A DNA stretch of 64,000 nt from Gammaproteobacteria bacterium. Lineage in GTDB: Bacteria > Pseudomonadota > Gammaproteobacteria > Pseudomonadales > Azotimanducaceae. The stretch spans positions 124,001-188,000 of the forward strand of contig JAPOVV010000038.1 of NCBI GenBank assembly GCA_026707945.1, read 5' to 3'. Both the position numbers and the translations under genes were made by a program. Each line of letters opens with the position of its first letter. The first letter of the stretch is position 1. The notes beneath the pieces are model-generated. The model saw only the letters and a list, made by a program, of their open reading frames with translations. It was not told the DNA's origin and did no database searches. Below, one piece after another: positions 9,201-17,689 of this stretch.

Positions 9201-9714
9201 ATTAAATCAGCCTGATCCAGAACTCGTAAGTACAGACCAAGGACTTCGGTTGTACAGTATTTACTCGAATAGAAGCGAAACCGGATGGACGCGTCAGCAA
9301 GTCGATACCTCATTCGGGTTGTACCGGCGAACGCTCGCTCGAGCCGAGCATGAGTCGACGTCGCAGAGAGCTCATTTCCGTGCCTATCTTCCGCACGCTG
9401 GATCATGGAATCTGCATTACCATCTTCCAGACATCGCGGATGTCAGATATAACCTTTTTGATACCCGTGGGCGAGATGGATTGACTAGCAGCGGACGTGT
9501 CAAGAGACCAGATCTAGATATTTCAGTTGCTCAAGTGGGACGTGTTCGATCGGTTGTATCGCCCGGCGATGATTTGGTCACCGGCTGGAATCCTATTGGT
9601 ACTTTTGAACTAGAAACTGGCGAAGTGAAGGTTAGCATTTCAACAGAAACTACGGTTGGGACCGTCATCGCGGATGCGATTTTCTGGGAACGAGCCAGTT
9701 CATCGGAACGCTAG
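6205..9714 (+). CDS. ABC-2 permease fused to M1-like aminopeptidase fold, zinc site absent
   Basis: The 1169-residue protein begins with about 300 residues holding roughly seven hydrophobic segments, including an ABC-2 type permease pattern (FGIEIVSRDRIARMDEVIGA, then a helix-rich part). After the last helix near residue 295 comes a long soluble part whose order matches the known ABC-2 permease/M1 aminopeptidase fusions: beta-rich N-domain, then VETPIYLRTYGGGWQ near residues 590-604, then an alpha-helical domain. I find no HEXXH zinc motif anywhere: HE occurs only in IHEIGL and EHEST. The peptidase part is therefore probably inactive. No ABC ATPase gene is adjacent, so the partner ATPase would have to be encoded elsewhere. 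No function can be assigned beyond membrane transport or export linked to a peptidase-like domain. Confidence 0.72.
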   Translation: MKFIDSTRAHLVVVWTLAFEEIRFDLRLTRTWFVVAFALLVGVTNTIEQVNVYSQLSAVGSGTFMHSPLLSPTTIFPDFQIVITFGLVFFGIEIVSRDRIARMDEVIGAIPISNSQIVFGRALGLSTLFFLLFAAFMCVYVVVAVLCERAFPNLGFGSPEPYSMLATLVTDALPYLFFWIATVMFLTVLVRFRVLAAVLAIGLMLLMYWLQNNAPMYLLDVLGTYSLSTQLSSELAPNFTSSAIVSQRLALILLAIALLYWTAYLLPRLNTVRTRKPVALAASITVVAGIGFSIVHAQTSSRLDQFAGWRDHHAKYDSTSQIDIQRLTGQIELDPGGAITIDLVVDFVLVQQLHQDDSLVFSLNPGYEIEHLALGNHQAAFSFESGLLRVVTPRNLERNAGSRLRIKAHGPPDSSFAYLDAAIDPMTSDAVSAYGLFLLGSDAAINRTDYVALTSAIAWYPMAGPHLDRDAISLRPRDYFDVNLEVLTPIEWHVGGPGKSGIEVGSDRRVHTFTPSIPIHEIGLFAAQFERRAKSIAGINFELLVSPKHTQNLEIFKAILDDIEAEIEERIAFALSRGFEFPFKTYTIVETPIYLRTYGGGWQMPSTQSIPGVFLLREGMFLSANFQSIADSVHRDADLTDEEKRQRLLAYLTGYFGNDVIGGDVSKAFVDNFVRFRAEPTGPRAEWFGFLIEYLASEVISQSSGFYSVQNLKTVGTWSTARLASFELDAERTGNTLNRLYFNRYIERPEVWELMLEGSSKEPSTLQTPRNQLHAGYLYSKTMGELILDWFGPEEVGTLLRTLVDRYKGTAFTYDDFNVVASELGMSLRDRFGDWLHDIRPAGFVASAFTTERLPDDSNGSPVFEHTFHVQNREERAGLFRVSYQFAGAGDLPIYLTRSTEPMALEGDSSAVVSIQVDAPIRVMKVIPYFSLNRYSFDVHSVGGQDIPAVSRDPAPLIQPSDWQLAIGDGIYIDDLDPGFMVDPPNIGAKPRFSVRMISLNQPDPELVSTDQGLRLYSIYSNRSETGWTRQQVDTSFGLYRRTLARAEHESTSQRAHFRAYLPHAGSWNLHYHLPDIADVRYNLFDTRGRDGLTSSGRVKRPDLDISVAQVGRVRSVVSPGDDLVTGWNPIGTFELETGEVKVSISTETTVGTVIADAIFWERASSSER

Positions 9715-9921
9715 CTTTAATCCTCGTACTTAATTTTGGTCACATAAATCCAAATTGGCCTATAGGTTTAAGTCCATTGCTCGAATTCGATAGAGTGTCT
9801 GGCTTTATCCGTCTTTATGAATTACATCGTAATTTCTCTGCGAGAAAAGCATCGAAGTTGCTAGACTAAATTCTCTGAATGATTTTCATTACACGTATGA
9901 GAATGAGGTTTGCCGAGAAGA

Positions 9922-10305
9922 ATGAGCGAAATTGATGATTGGGTAGGCGTCCCCATAGAGGAGTTTGTAGACACCCTTCATCAGAATGCGAAGTCATTTG
10001 ACGCGATCTGGTCTGACCCTGACTTGGTCAGTAAATATCCGCAGAAGTGGGTAGCGGCTTTCGAAGGAAAGATTCAGATCGTAGAGGACAACCTAGACTC
10101 ACTTCTTCGCAGTCTTGATGAAAGTAATGTGCCGCGAGGTCACGCGGTTATTGAGTATGTTGAAGTAAATCCAAGGACGTTAATTGTGAATGTTGAAAGG
10201 CGATTACAAGACATTAGCCGAACGACCTTATATTCAAGGATGGGTGCACCTCCCACGTCTATCAGTACAAGGAACGATCTGGTTTCTGGCAGGCACGGGC
10301 GCTGA
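9922..10305 (+). CDS. DUF5678-like small protein, 3' end probably run-on
   Basis: This encodes a small acidic protein whose core KYPQKWVAAFEGK, followed by a helix and then VIEYVEVNPRTLIV, resembles the DUF5678 family (KY.gKWVA..., unknown function). A paralogue lies at 55767-56048 and ends directly after TLIL. Here the frame instead continues for about 40 residues through the start of the next gene, overlapping it by 116 bp. The bases GTGAATG at that point hold a TGA one frame away, so a one-base indel has probably removed the natural stop. ATG 9922 is my start; TTG 9910 in the same frame is possible. The expected partner is the retropepsin-like gene that follows. Confidence 0.6.
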   Translation: MSEIDDWVGVPIEEFVDTLHQNAKSFDAIWSDPDLVSKYPQKWVAAFEGKIQIVEDNLDSLLRSLDESNVPRGHAVIEYVEVNPRTLIVNVERRLQDISRTTLYSRMGAPPTSISTRNDLVSGRHGR

Positions 10306-10537
10306 CCGCACGACTTTAATGCCCGTTGACGGGCTATCGATTGAGACCCTAGAGGAACCTCACCCAGCCGATACCGAACCTAGTACTTTCAAGATCATCA
10401 ACGTTGAAGAGTCGACCGATGTTGATCGAGATGCCATCGGTACTTGTCACCTTGTAAATGGCTTGTCCCGTTACGGTGAATCCGTCATCTGTATCACGGA
10501 GGCCGTCGACTGTGATTCCGAAAAGCATGTCGCCTGA
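10190..10537 (+). pseudogene. Retropepsin-like aspartyl protease, catalytic Asp lost and 3' end replaced
   Basis: From ATG 10190 the reading frame gives GWVHLPRLSVQGTIWFLAG followed by TGADRTTLMPVDG. This matches bacterial retropepsin-like proteases, where the motif is FLVDTGADRTTL. Codon 35 is GGC (Gly) instead of GAC (Asp), a single-base change that removes the catalytic aspartate. After about residue 52 the frame runs into the antisense of the outer-membrane gene at 10349-10954 and loses family resemblance, so the C-terminal half is missing. Such proteases often follow a DUF5678 gene, as here. I regard it as a decayed gene rather than a working enzyme. Confidence 0.65.
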
Positions 10538-10954
10538 CTCAAGCAGACCACCAAATCCGACGTCCCAGTCCGTCTCGTCGTCCGTGAATGACTGGTTGAG
10601 CACCGAATATGTTGTGTCGACTTTCACAAAACTGGTTTTAACGAAAGGCGTGAAGTTCTCGAATCGCTTACCGAGTGCAACCGAGGTGCCGATAACGTCA
10701 GTGTCAGCTTTGACGCAGAAGCCTTCGATGCATTCACTAATTCCGGCGTTTTGGATGCCACCAGATACGTTTACATAGACCTCATTGTCGAACCAATGCG
10801 TCAAATCGATACCCGCTCCCCAACCGTCGAAGTCAGCGTCTTGGACCTCGTCTGAAGTTGCCCGGAAATAGTCACCTGAGACGGTGACATAGGTTTGTGC
10901 CATTAGACTGGAGGACGTGAGTAAGGCCGCAAAAATAAGGGTGGCTTGCTTCAT
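10349..10954 (-). CDS. Small outer-membrane beta-barrel protein
   Basis: The 201-residue product has a clear signal peptide (MKQATLIFAALLTSSSLMAQ, cleavage after MAQ or MA). The mature part alternates short polar turns with amphipathic strands (TYVTVSGDYF, VYVNVSGGIQ, FTPFVKTSFVKV, MLFGITVDGL, ISINIGRLF) and ends in FGIGWVRFL, a hydrophobic C-terminus typical of barrels inserted by BAM. This fits an eight-stranded OmpW/OmpA-like barrel. Two Cys (in SECIEGFC) could form a loop disulfide. Its 3' end overlaps the antisense tail of the broken protease frame. Its role is unknown. Confidence 0.75.
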   Translation of the reverse strand: MKQATLIFAALLTSSSLMAQTYVTVSGDYFRATSDEVQDADFDGWGAGIDLTHWFDNEVYVNVSGGIQNAGISECIEGFCVKADTDVIGTSVALGKRFENFTPFVKTSFVKVDTTYSVLNQSFTDDETDWDVGFGGLLESGDMLFGITVDGLRDTDDGFTVTGQAIYKVTSTDGISINIGRLFNVDDLESTRFGIGWVRFL

Positions 10955-11378
10955 TTGTGGTGTTCAACCATGCCGCGAAAATGGGTTGATTTAGACAAAG
11001 TTTGACCGTTTGTGTTCCCGGTTCAAATTCACAAATTCGGTGGTTTGCTTGTATCGTTTTGCGTTAGTTTTCGATTTGAAAACACCGAACAAACTGTAGC
11101 TTGCTAGAAAGCGTTTTTATAGAGTCGGAGGCGCCATGGCGGAGACTACATAAGGAGCTCCAAGATGTCGCGATAGGCTCAACTTTCTTCATTTTTGGTT
11201 GCTATGCTGGTGTGTGTTTCAGCTGCAGCGTACGACTCACTTTGTTAACTTGACTAGAACAGCACATCGATCGATGTGAACCATAAAGAGCTGGAGATTC
11301 AGCTCTTAGCAACCTTTGCCAAGGCAGGCATACCGCAAATTTGGTATCGTTTTGATTCCAGAAATTGAGGAAGAGTTA
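10955..11378. other. Gene-free interval between divergent small genes
   Basis: About 420 bases between the barrel gene (minus) and the FitA-like antitoxin (plus). It must carry promoters for both, but I see no confident -35/-10 pair. A frame from 11316 leads into the antitoxin but its first 21 residues do not resemble the family. Confidence 0.4.
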
Positions 11379-11651
11379 TTGGCGACCATAAATGTGCGTC
11401 GTCTGGATCAGGATGTTTTTGATCGGTTAAAGCTACGCGCTTCATTGAACAATCGCTCGCTTGAAGGCGAGGCACGCCACATCCTGAAATGTGAAGTCGA
11501 AGATGACATGGCATTAAAACGCGCCGCATTCTTAAAAATCATGGACAAGATACGTCCATTGACCAGCGGTCGTCAGCATACTCCGGCAGAGGTCCTGATC
11601 GGTGAGGATCGCGATCACGGTCATCGTGACGGCGGACGTGCGATTCGCTAA
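11379..11651 (+). CDS. FitA-like ribbon-helix-helix antitoxin
   Basis: Starting at TTG 11379, behind GAGGAAGAG, the protein reads MATINVRRLDQDVFDRLKLR, followed by ASLNNRSLEGEARHILK. This is the classic Arc/MetJ-type ribbon-helix-helix of FitA antitoxins: a DNA-contacting beta strand, then two helices with the RS.E.EAR.IL motif. The tail (MDKIRPLTSGRQHTP...) would wrap a PIN-domain toxin. The family normally represses its own operon. The partner toxin gene should overlap the 3' end, and only a stump is found there, so this antitoxin looks orphaned. A longer frame from 11316 exists, but it lacks a ribosome site and family similarity. Confidence 0.75.
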   Translation: MATINVRRLDQDVFDRLKLRASLNNRSLEGEARHILKCEVEDDMALKRAAFLKIMDKIRPLTSGRQHTPAEVLIGEDRDHGHRDGGRAIR

Positions 11652-11718
11652 TACACTAATTTCTGTAGGGCACGGCCAATCAGCTATGACTCTCTCGGAC
11701 TATGCCAAGGCTCTCTGA
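11638..11718 (+). pseudogene. Remnant of PIN-domain (FitB-like) toxin
   Basis: In the frame starting with GTG 11638, overlapping the end of the antitoxin as FitB genes do, the translation is VRFANTLISVG followed by unrelated residues and a TGA at 11716. A working PIN toxin starts with a strand like VVDTNVLIS; here the first metal-binding Asp is Ala (GCT for GAT). The frame stops after 26 codons. No further PIN acidic residues are seen downstream, so the toxin is lost. Confidence 0.5.
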
Positions 11719-11858
11719 CGGTGTTCGATATGCCTAGCTGCCAGCGTACGCGTTTCGAGTGCTCAACGTATCGTAATGATTGAGCGTCAATGAGGTAACC
11801 GGCACAATCTTGAGTCTTGAGCGTTTGCGCAATCTAGGTGAGCGCGCCTCACCGAGAT

Positions 11859-12167
11859 TTAGCGATTTCGCGGAAACGATATATTCTGTGAGCGTCCAAA
11901 GTTCTCCTTCAGATTCTCTACGGTTAGTCCATCGAGATCTGCCAGTTCCTTGTAATTCACTCTCTCGGTAGCGAGTTCAACGGGTCTTATCTGTCGCTTG
12001 TTCATGGAGACGTCGACTCTATTCAGGTCTGTCCGTTCGCCCATCGATTGATCATAGGAAGCGAGTACACCGGCACCGGAGAAGGTAATTTCATCGTCGC
12101 TCTTAAGGAATGTAGCGCACCCGGAGAGAAGTCCTAGAGCAAGTATTGCAGCGATCAGTCGAGTCAC
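11859..12167 (-). CDS. Small lipoprotein
   Basis: The 102-residue product starts with GTG 12167 behind GAGGAC. It carries a lipoprotein signal peptide with the lipobox LLSGC at residues 13-17, so it should be lipidated on Cys17 and anchored in a membrane. Residue 18 is Ala, not Asp, so outer-membrane sorting is expected. The mature part is short, hydrophilic and without recognised domain. It is transcribed in the same direction as, and downstream of, nothing obvious. Function unknown. Confidence 0.7.
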   Translation of the reverse strand: MTRLIAAILALGLLSGCATFLKSDDEITFSGAGVLASYDQSMGERTDLNRVDVSMNKRQIRPVELATERVNYKELADLDGLTVENLKENFGRSQNISFPRNR

Positions 12168-12258
12168 AAGTTTGTCCTCATTAGAACCTCGATTTATTGT
12201 AGTGAAGTTGGCACCTATTTAGGCCTGCACTTAATACCGACTCGCCACTCTTTCACCT

Positions 12259-15200
12259 TCAATCCGTCGGCCATAGCAGATCTACGTCAACTCGCATGTC
12301 CTCTTCACCGTCTAATCGATCAAGTGCAGTAAGGTCGGCACTCGCAATCAAGAGGATTTGTCCACGCTGATTTTGACCGTCATAGTTAGTTAGGGAAACC
12401 ATGATGTCTTCGAGGCCATCACCATCAAAATCTCCAGCGCAACCGACGTAGGAATAGTAGGTATTAGCGGTTAATTGACCGAAGGAAAGATGCCAGACGG
12501 CTGGACTTTCTTGTTCAAGTACGGCATTTAGATCGATCGTCCCGTCCTCCATGTCATCAACACTATCAAGCGATGCCAATTGTTCGGTATTGAAGACGAG
12601 CAGCTCAAGCGGATTCGCCGACGAAATATCTAGGGCGACATCTAGGAGTGACGCAATGACCTGTGCCCTTCCCATTGTTTCGTCAGGCTTGCAAACGCTT
12701 AGGAGCCCGACGTTCGGGAATGTCCACGTGTAATTCGCGCTCGTATCAAAGGTGGTTACGACGCCATCCGAGTCTTCGTCCGCACCATCGTGTTCCGCCA
12801 GATACCTCAAGTCGACTAGGTGTGACGTTTGGGGGTCACCGATCTTGAGAAGCGGCAAAAGGTGACTTCGTTGTTCGCCGTCTACTGAGTCTTGTACAGA
12901 TGACGTCACGATATTGGACTGAAAGAGCTCGAAGTCGTCTATACGGAAGGAGTTAGGGAATCGATAGGAAGCGGCTAAATTGATCCCGCCATCGACGTTG
13001 AAGTCTGCCGTGTCCATCCCCTGCAAGTCACTGGATGAAAGTACGTAGATGCGCGTTGTTGGACTCAATGGCGTGAGCAACATCAGCTCGTCGACACTAT
13101 CCTGATCCAGGTCGGGCAGGCGACCGACTAAAGTGAACATATCAAAAAGACCCTCAAATTCGGGGTAAAACGAGTAAGTGTCGGCGTGTTCCAGCACATT
13201 GCTTAGGAGCACATTCCCGTCCGTATTTGCGGACACCGTTTCCTCGATAGACTTGTGAGAGATCAAAAATGATGTGCCGAGCCCACTCCGACCACGTGTG
13301 CGTGCTTGCCCTCTCGCCGCACTTATCGCAAGTGACATTTCATCACCGCCAAAGATATTTGCTAGTGGTGCGCTAAGCAAACTGAACGCGTGCGCAGGTT
13401 CATCGCTGCGGATTCTCGTACAAGACTTGGATTCGACGCATGCATGTAAGTCAATTTCGCCGTCGATTTCGCCATCTGCCTGGTCGAGCTCGGACCAACC
13501 CCCGCCGTATACGAGCGCGAGCGCGCCGGCGCCACCGTAGGACAATGGGTTTGACAAGCCTAAATCTTGAATCCCATCGCCGTTTAGGTCTCCGACATTC
13601 CCGGTACTGATTTTGAGCGAATCGAACCCAGGTTGAGTATTGACAAACCGCCAGCTCGACGGTCCTTCATGTATGCGATTAATTTGAATGACTTTGTTGA
13701 CTTGACCGTCGATGCTATCAATCGCTTCGAGGTCGGCACTCGACAAAAGAATCCAAGGTTCACCGGAGACATTAGATAAAGCGTTGGCGATTTCGATGTC
13801 GTCAAACCCATCTCTATCGAAGTCGCCGAGTCGATAGGCTTCGACGGACGCGACTCCAAAAATCCCTCCAACGACCGCTTCCCAATCTGTGACGAGTCGA
13901 TAGGAGTTAAACGCCGTGCTGCCATGGTTGTCGCCTAAGCCATCACCGTCTTTGTCTTCCCATTCGAGGGGGTCGAGCGGGAATGCGTCTTGGTTGTCAC
14001 CGAAGCCATCGCCGTCGGAATCGAGCCACTCTGTAGGATCGAACGGAAACGCGTCTTCTTCATCGAGATATCCGTCGTTATCGTCATCTGGGTCTGCGTT
14101 GTTGCCTATGCCGTCCTTATCGGTGTCGAACGCTTCTGTCGGGTCATCGTCGAACTCGTCGGCGTTGTCGCCAACCCCGTCACCGTCAATGTCAGAACTT
14201 TCGGACGGATCGATGGGGAATACGTCCTCGCCGTCCAACACCATATCGTTGTCGTCATCGGGGTCGAGTCTATTAGGCGTCCCGTCATTGTCGGTATCGA
14301 ATGGGAATTCATCGTCGTCGTTGAGAATGCCATCACCGTCGGCATCTATATCTTGACCGTCGCCCACGCCGTCGAAATCGATGTCCGAGAATTCGAAGGG
14401 ATTCAACGGAAAGACATCGATCGCGTTTGCGTAGCCGTCTCTATCTGCGTCAAAACGAAACTCCGTTAGGTGCGGGTACGTATCCTGCAGATCCGGTAAA
14501 CCGTCGCCGTCATCATCATCGTCGTGCAGATTCGGGATCCCATCGCCGTCGATATCGGCCATGTTGTTTTGAAGCATGACCACGCCGTCGTCGTCACCAT
14601 CGGCTTCGTCCAAGACGCTCAATTCGGACGTGAAGACCGCATACATCGTGCTAACGGACCCTTCTGTTTCACCGGAAAACATGGAGAACACAAAATCGGG
14701 CTTGTTATCTTCGTCTAGGTCCCCGACCGACGTCACGCCGGCCATCCTCATCCGTCCACTCGGTCCAAACGGCGCTCTAATGTCGTATATGTCGGGGTAG
14801 CGGACACGTATGGGGATGTTGATGACGCTGTTCAAGTCGTCACCAGAAGGGTCATCCAGATAGTCGAGATCGCTTAAGTCTGCGATAAACATCGATCGCA
14901 AAAAGGGAAATGCGAGCTGTTCGGAGGTTGACGCTCCGTGTGAGGTAAGGATTCCAGATGAAGATGACGGAGATCGTTTCCCGAATCGATTGAACAGCCA
15001 GGTGCCGAATTCCTCCTGAGCATCTTCGGGTAGATCGACTGAGGCGTCGAGACTCATATCGTTCAGATCGTGAAAGCGAATCCCTCCGATGGTGAACAGG
15101 TAGTTTCTGCCTTGGGAGCCCCAAACCATCAGGTCGTTGCGCCCGTCGTCGTCTCTATCTGATAGTGCATCGACGCTGATGCCGAAGTTAGAGTCTTCCG

Positions 15201-17652
15201 AATTAGTGACACGATAGGTTTGATTGAGACCGACCAACGTGTCGATGTCGATGCGTCGATCGTCGTCGCCGTCGAATTCATCGATTGATTTGAGCTGTTC
15301 ACCGCCAAGCAAGTAGAGACGACCAGGCGTTTCATCACCCAGGATGCCTAGTGCGAGGTCATTCGTTGCAGTATCCAACGTACCGCCTAGAAATTCGAGG
15401 TCTGCAACGCCGTAATAACCTGAGGTTGTGAGTACGAAACTTGCTTCATCGGCATCGAACAGATCGACAAGAGTGAATGGGTCGTCTTCCGTACCAGCGA
15501 CGATTTGAGAGAAACCTGCGCGACTCAGGAAATAAACGGACAGATCTTCCTGTTGTTCGCTCACAAATGAAACGATGCCGATGTCGATTCGCCCATCTTC
15601 ATCGAAGTCAGCAACCGGAGACACATCGGTAGCGTTTAGAAGCGCGCCGAGCTCAAGCCGCACGCAGCCATCCGTATCGTCACATTGCTCAAGGGAAATT
15701 TGGCGATCGTTGGTACTGTCCGCAGAATCGAGGGCCGATAGAACCGTTACATCCAACGTGATCAGGTAAAGCGAATCAATGCTCCGCACCACCATTTCCG
15801 GCGTAGCGTCCACGTGGTCGAGAACTACTAGCTGTACACCTAAACTCCTGTCGTCAGCAGAGGCAAGAATTTCCCAGGAGTTTCCTGCTGCCATGACGTC
15901 GGCGAGCGACTTTGTCCCAGGCGATGTCGCATCAGTCGTCGTAGGCGCGATGACATCGTTGAACGAGAGGAGATACACCTTGCCCGACGCTTCCTCCTCC
16001 CCAATGTCTGCTATAGGAGCGGTAACAGCAAGGTCTGCAACTCCGTCGTCATTTAAATCGTTGATCGTCGTCGCAAAGTAGCCAAACCAATCGCCCGTTT
16101 CGTCGCTGGTAATCGCCGTAAGCCGTAGAGCATCCGCCTCGGCATCGAACGGATCAGGGTCGGCGAAATTCAGGATCCCGTCGTTGTCGTTGTCCGGGTC
16201 CGAGTTGTTGCCGATGCCATCACCGTCGGCATCTGCCCACTCTAATGGATCGTCAGGAAACGCATCGATGTTGTCGCCGAATTGGTCGCCGTCCGTATCA
16301 GCCCATTCGTCTGGATCGGTTGGAAACGCGTCTGCGACTGCGCCGAAGCCATCCCCGTCGACGTCGAATTCAGGATCGGGAGTGGATGTTTGCGCGAACT
16401 GGTATTTAAGGATGTTTAGCGTCAGCGCCGCGTCGGCGCTGCCGTGGGAATTGGGTTCGGTGTGCGGGATGCCACAGGGCTTGCCAAGGCAGTCGAGCTT
16501 CGGACTTGAGAAGACATCGAGACCTACGCCGCGAAATACCGCTTCAGCGTACGACATGATGGTGCCAAACTCACCTTCAACCGCGTGTCCACGTGACCAG
16601 GGAAACGCACCAACAGAAAACTGTTCAAAAGAGTGGCCGAGACCGATTAGATGACCAATTTCATGTGCGGTCGTATCAATGGAGCAGACCGTTGGGTCGA
16701 GAAACATCTCAATGTAAGGAAATCGCTCGCTGGGGTGTAGAAAGCCTCTCCCATGTAGTCCACCGATTGACACGGCGAATCCACACAGAAAGCCGGAGCC
16801 GCCCCGGTAGACGGCGACTAGGTCTGCCTGATATTCGTCCAGGAGTTCGAGGTAGCGCGATTCTTCGAGAGGTGCGCGCGAAGCGAGTTCAGACACCGTC
16901 GACGAATCCAATGCTCCTACCGTGCGAAACTTGATAGGACTCTCGCTTTGCTCGTACATGTCGTTTGTTACATGGACGATGTGCGATAAGAACGTGTTCG
17001 AATCCATGTTGAAATGCTCAAACGCGCCGTCTTCGAACAAGATCAGAACATCAATCGTGGGATCTTCAGGTGTACTGTCCGGGTCTGACGGATCGGTGCC
17101 TTCGTGCTCTTCGTTCAGATCGCCGACACCGTCGCCGTCCGAGTCGACGAGGTAGTTCGCGTCCTCCAAATCGAGCGTGGTCGGAGGCGTTTCTTGAAGT
17201 CCCTTAAACCAGACGGAATCCAGCAGTTCTTCGCCGTCCAGCGTCTCGGTGTTGTGCAGCAGCAGCTCGAAGTAGTAATTGCCTTCTGGAATAGCGCCTA
17301 AATCGATGGTGTATGTGGTGGCTTCTGTCGTTGACTGGGGGTCGATTGACACTTCAAGCGCAACGGTGTCGAGAAATGCGGTGTTAGTGGCCGGTTCATC
17401 CTCACTTTCCGACTCTCTAAACTCGTTTGCGACGATGCCGACCGTCGCGTAGAGCGTATCGACCGCGGTGTCTGTGTTGTTGGCGAGACCAAACGAGAGT
17501 TCGGCCGATTCACCGTCGCTACTTTCAAGCGTACAAGGGCATGAAAAGTTGACGTGCGTCCGTTCAAACTGGGCGTGGAGCGGAAATCCAAACGCGAGAA
17601 CGGTAAGTAGTCCAATCGCTCGCCCGCGTGCGAGGAGAAGGCGACTCAACAA
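12259..17652 (-). CDS. Giant secreted metzincin with thrombospondin type 3 and FG-GAP repeats
   Basis: The 1797-residue protein begins with a signal peptide ending PLHAQ at residue 28. Residues 30-180 form a beta-rich domain. A metzincin peptidase follows with HEIGHLIGLGH (H330, E331, H334, H340) and a Met-turn at M366 (FGTIMSYA). Two blocks of calcium-binding thrombospondin type 3 repeats (DxDxDGxxD) lie near residues 427-500 and 1030-1245. Long FG-GAP/VCBS-type regions fill the gap between them and the C-terminal 550 residues. It is likely an exported, calcium-stabilised zinc protease. No sorting domain or barrel is visible at the C-terminus. The start is TTG 17652; a nearby ATG at 17664 is in another frame. 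A different metzincin is encoded at 31644-33185. Confidence 0.85.
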   Translation of the reverse strand: MLSRLLLARGRAIGLLTVLAFGFPLHAQFERTHVNFSCPCTLESSDGESAELSFGLANNTDTAVDTLYATVGIVANEFRESESEDEPATNTAFLDTVALEVSIDPQSTTEATTYTIDLGAIPEGNYYFELLLHNTETLDGEELLDSVWFKGLQETPPTTLDLEDANYLVDSDGDGVGDLNEEHEGTDPSDPDSTPEDPTIDVLILFEDGAFEHFNMDSNTFLSHIVHVTNDMYEQSESPIKFRTVGALDSSTVSELASRAPLEESRYLELLDEYQADLVAVYRGGSGFLCGFAVSIGGLHGRGFLHPSERFPYIEMFLDPTVCSIDTTAHEIGHLIGLGHSFEQFSVGAFPWSRGHAVEGEFGTIMSYAEAVFRGVGLDVFSSPKLDCLGKPCGIPHTEPNSHGSADAALTLNILKYQFAQTSTPDPEFDVDGDGFGAVADAFPTDPDEWADTDGDQFGDNIDAFPDDPLEWADADGDGIGNNSDPDNDNDGILNFADPDPFDAEADALRLTAITSDETGDWFGYFATTINDLNDDGVADLAVTAPIADIGEEEASGKVYLLSFNDVIAPTTTDATSPGTKSLADVMAAGNSWEILASADDRSLGVQLVVLDHVDATPEMVVRSIDSLYLITLDVTVLSALDSADSTNDRQISLEQCDDTDGCVRLELGALLNATDVSPVADFDEDGRIDIGIVSFVSEQQEDLSVYFLSRAGFSQIVAGTEDDPFTLVDLFDADEASFVLTTSGYYGVADLEFLGGTLDTATNDLALGILGDETPGRLYLLGGEQLKSIDEFDGDDDRRIDIDTLVGLNQTYRVTNSEDSNFGISVDALSDRDDDGRNDLMVWGSQGRNYLFTIGGIRFHDLNDMSLDASVDLPEDAQEEFGTWLFNRFGKRSPSSSSGILTSHGASTSEQLAFPFLRSMFIADLSDLDYLDDPSGDDLNSVINIPIRVRYPDIYDIRAPFGPSGRMRMAGVTSVGDLDEDNKPDFVFSMFSGETEGSVSTMYAVFTSELSVLDEADGDDDGVVMLQNNMADIDGDGIPNLHDDDDDGDGLPDLQDTYPHLTEFRFDADRDGYANAIDVFPLNPFEFSDIDFDGVGDGQDIDADGDGILNDDDEFPFDTDNDGTPNRLDPDDDNDMVLDGEDVFPIDPSESSDIDGDGVGDNADEFDDDPTEAFDTDKDGIGNNADPDDDNDGYLDEEDAFPFDPTEWLDSDGDGFGDNQDAFPLDPLEWEDKDGDGLGDNHGSTAFNSYRLVTDWEAVVGGIFGVASVEAYRLGDFDRDGFDDIEIANALSNVSGEPWILLSSADLEAIDSIDGQVNKVIQINRIHEGPSSWRFVNTQPGFDSLKISTGNVGDLNGDGIQDLGLSNPLSYGGAGALALVYGGGWSELDQADGEIDGEIDLHACVESKSCTRIRSDEPAHAFSLLSAPLANIFGGDEMSLAISAARGQARTRGRSGLGTSFLISHKSIEETVSANTDGNVLLSNVLEHADTYSFYPEFEGLFDMFTLVGRLPDLDQDSVDELMLLTPLSPTTRIYVLSSSDLQGMDTADFNVDGGINLAASYRFPNSFRIDDFELFQSNIVTSSVQDSVDGEQRSHLLPLLKIGDPQTSHLVDLRYLAEHDGADEDSDGVVTTFDTSANYTWTFPNVGLLSVCKPDETMGRAQVIASLLDVALDISSANPLELLVFNTEQLASLDSVDDMEDGTIDLNAVLEQESPAVWHLSFGQLTANTYYSYVGCAGDFDGDGLEDIMVSLTNYDGQNQRGQILLIASADLTALDRLDGEEDMRVDVDLLWPTD

Positions 17653-17689
17653 CGGAGTGGCATGACCGACGACGTGGTAAAGTGAGTAT

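Noticed and set aside
13916-14469. Plus-strand frames across the thrombospondin type 3 block
   Set aside because: Ser/Pro-rich or Val/Ile-rich mirror images of GAxGGxGAx calcium repeats; not genes.
12259-17652. CRISPR array suspected from repeated short motifs
   Set aside because: The repeats are in-frame DxDxDG calcium loops of coding sequence, not direct repeats with unique spacers. No cas genes are present.
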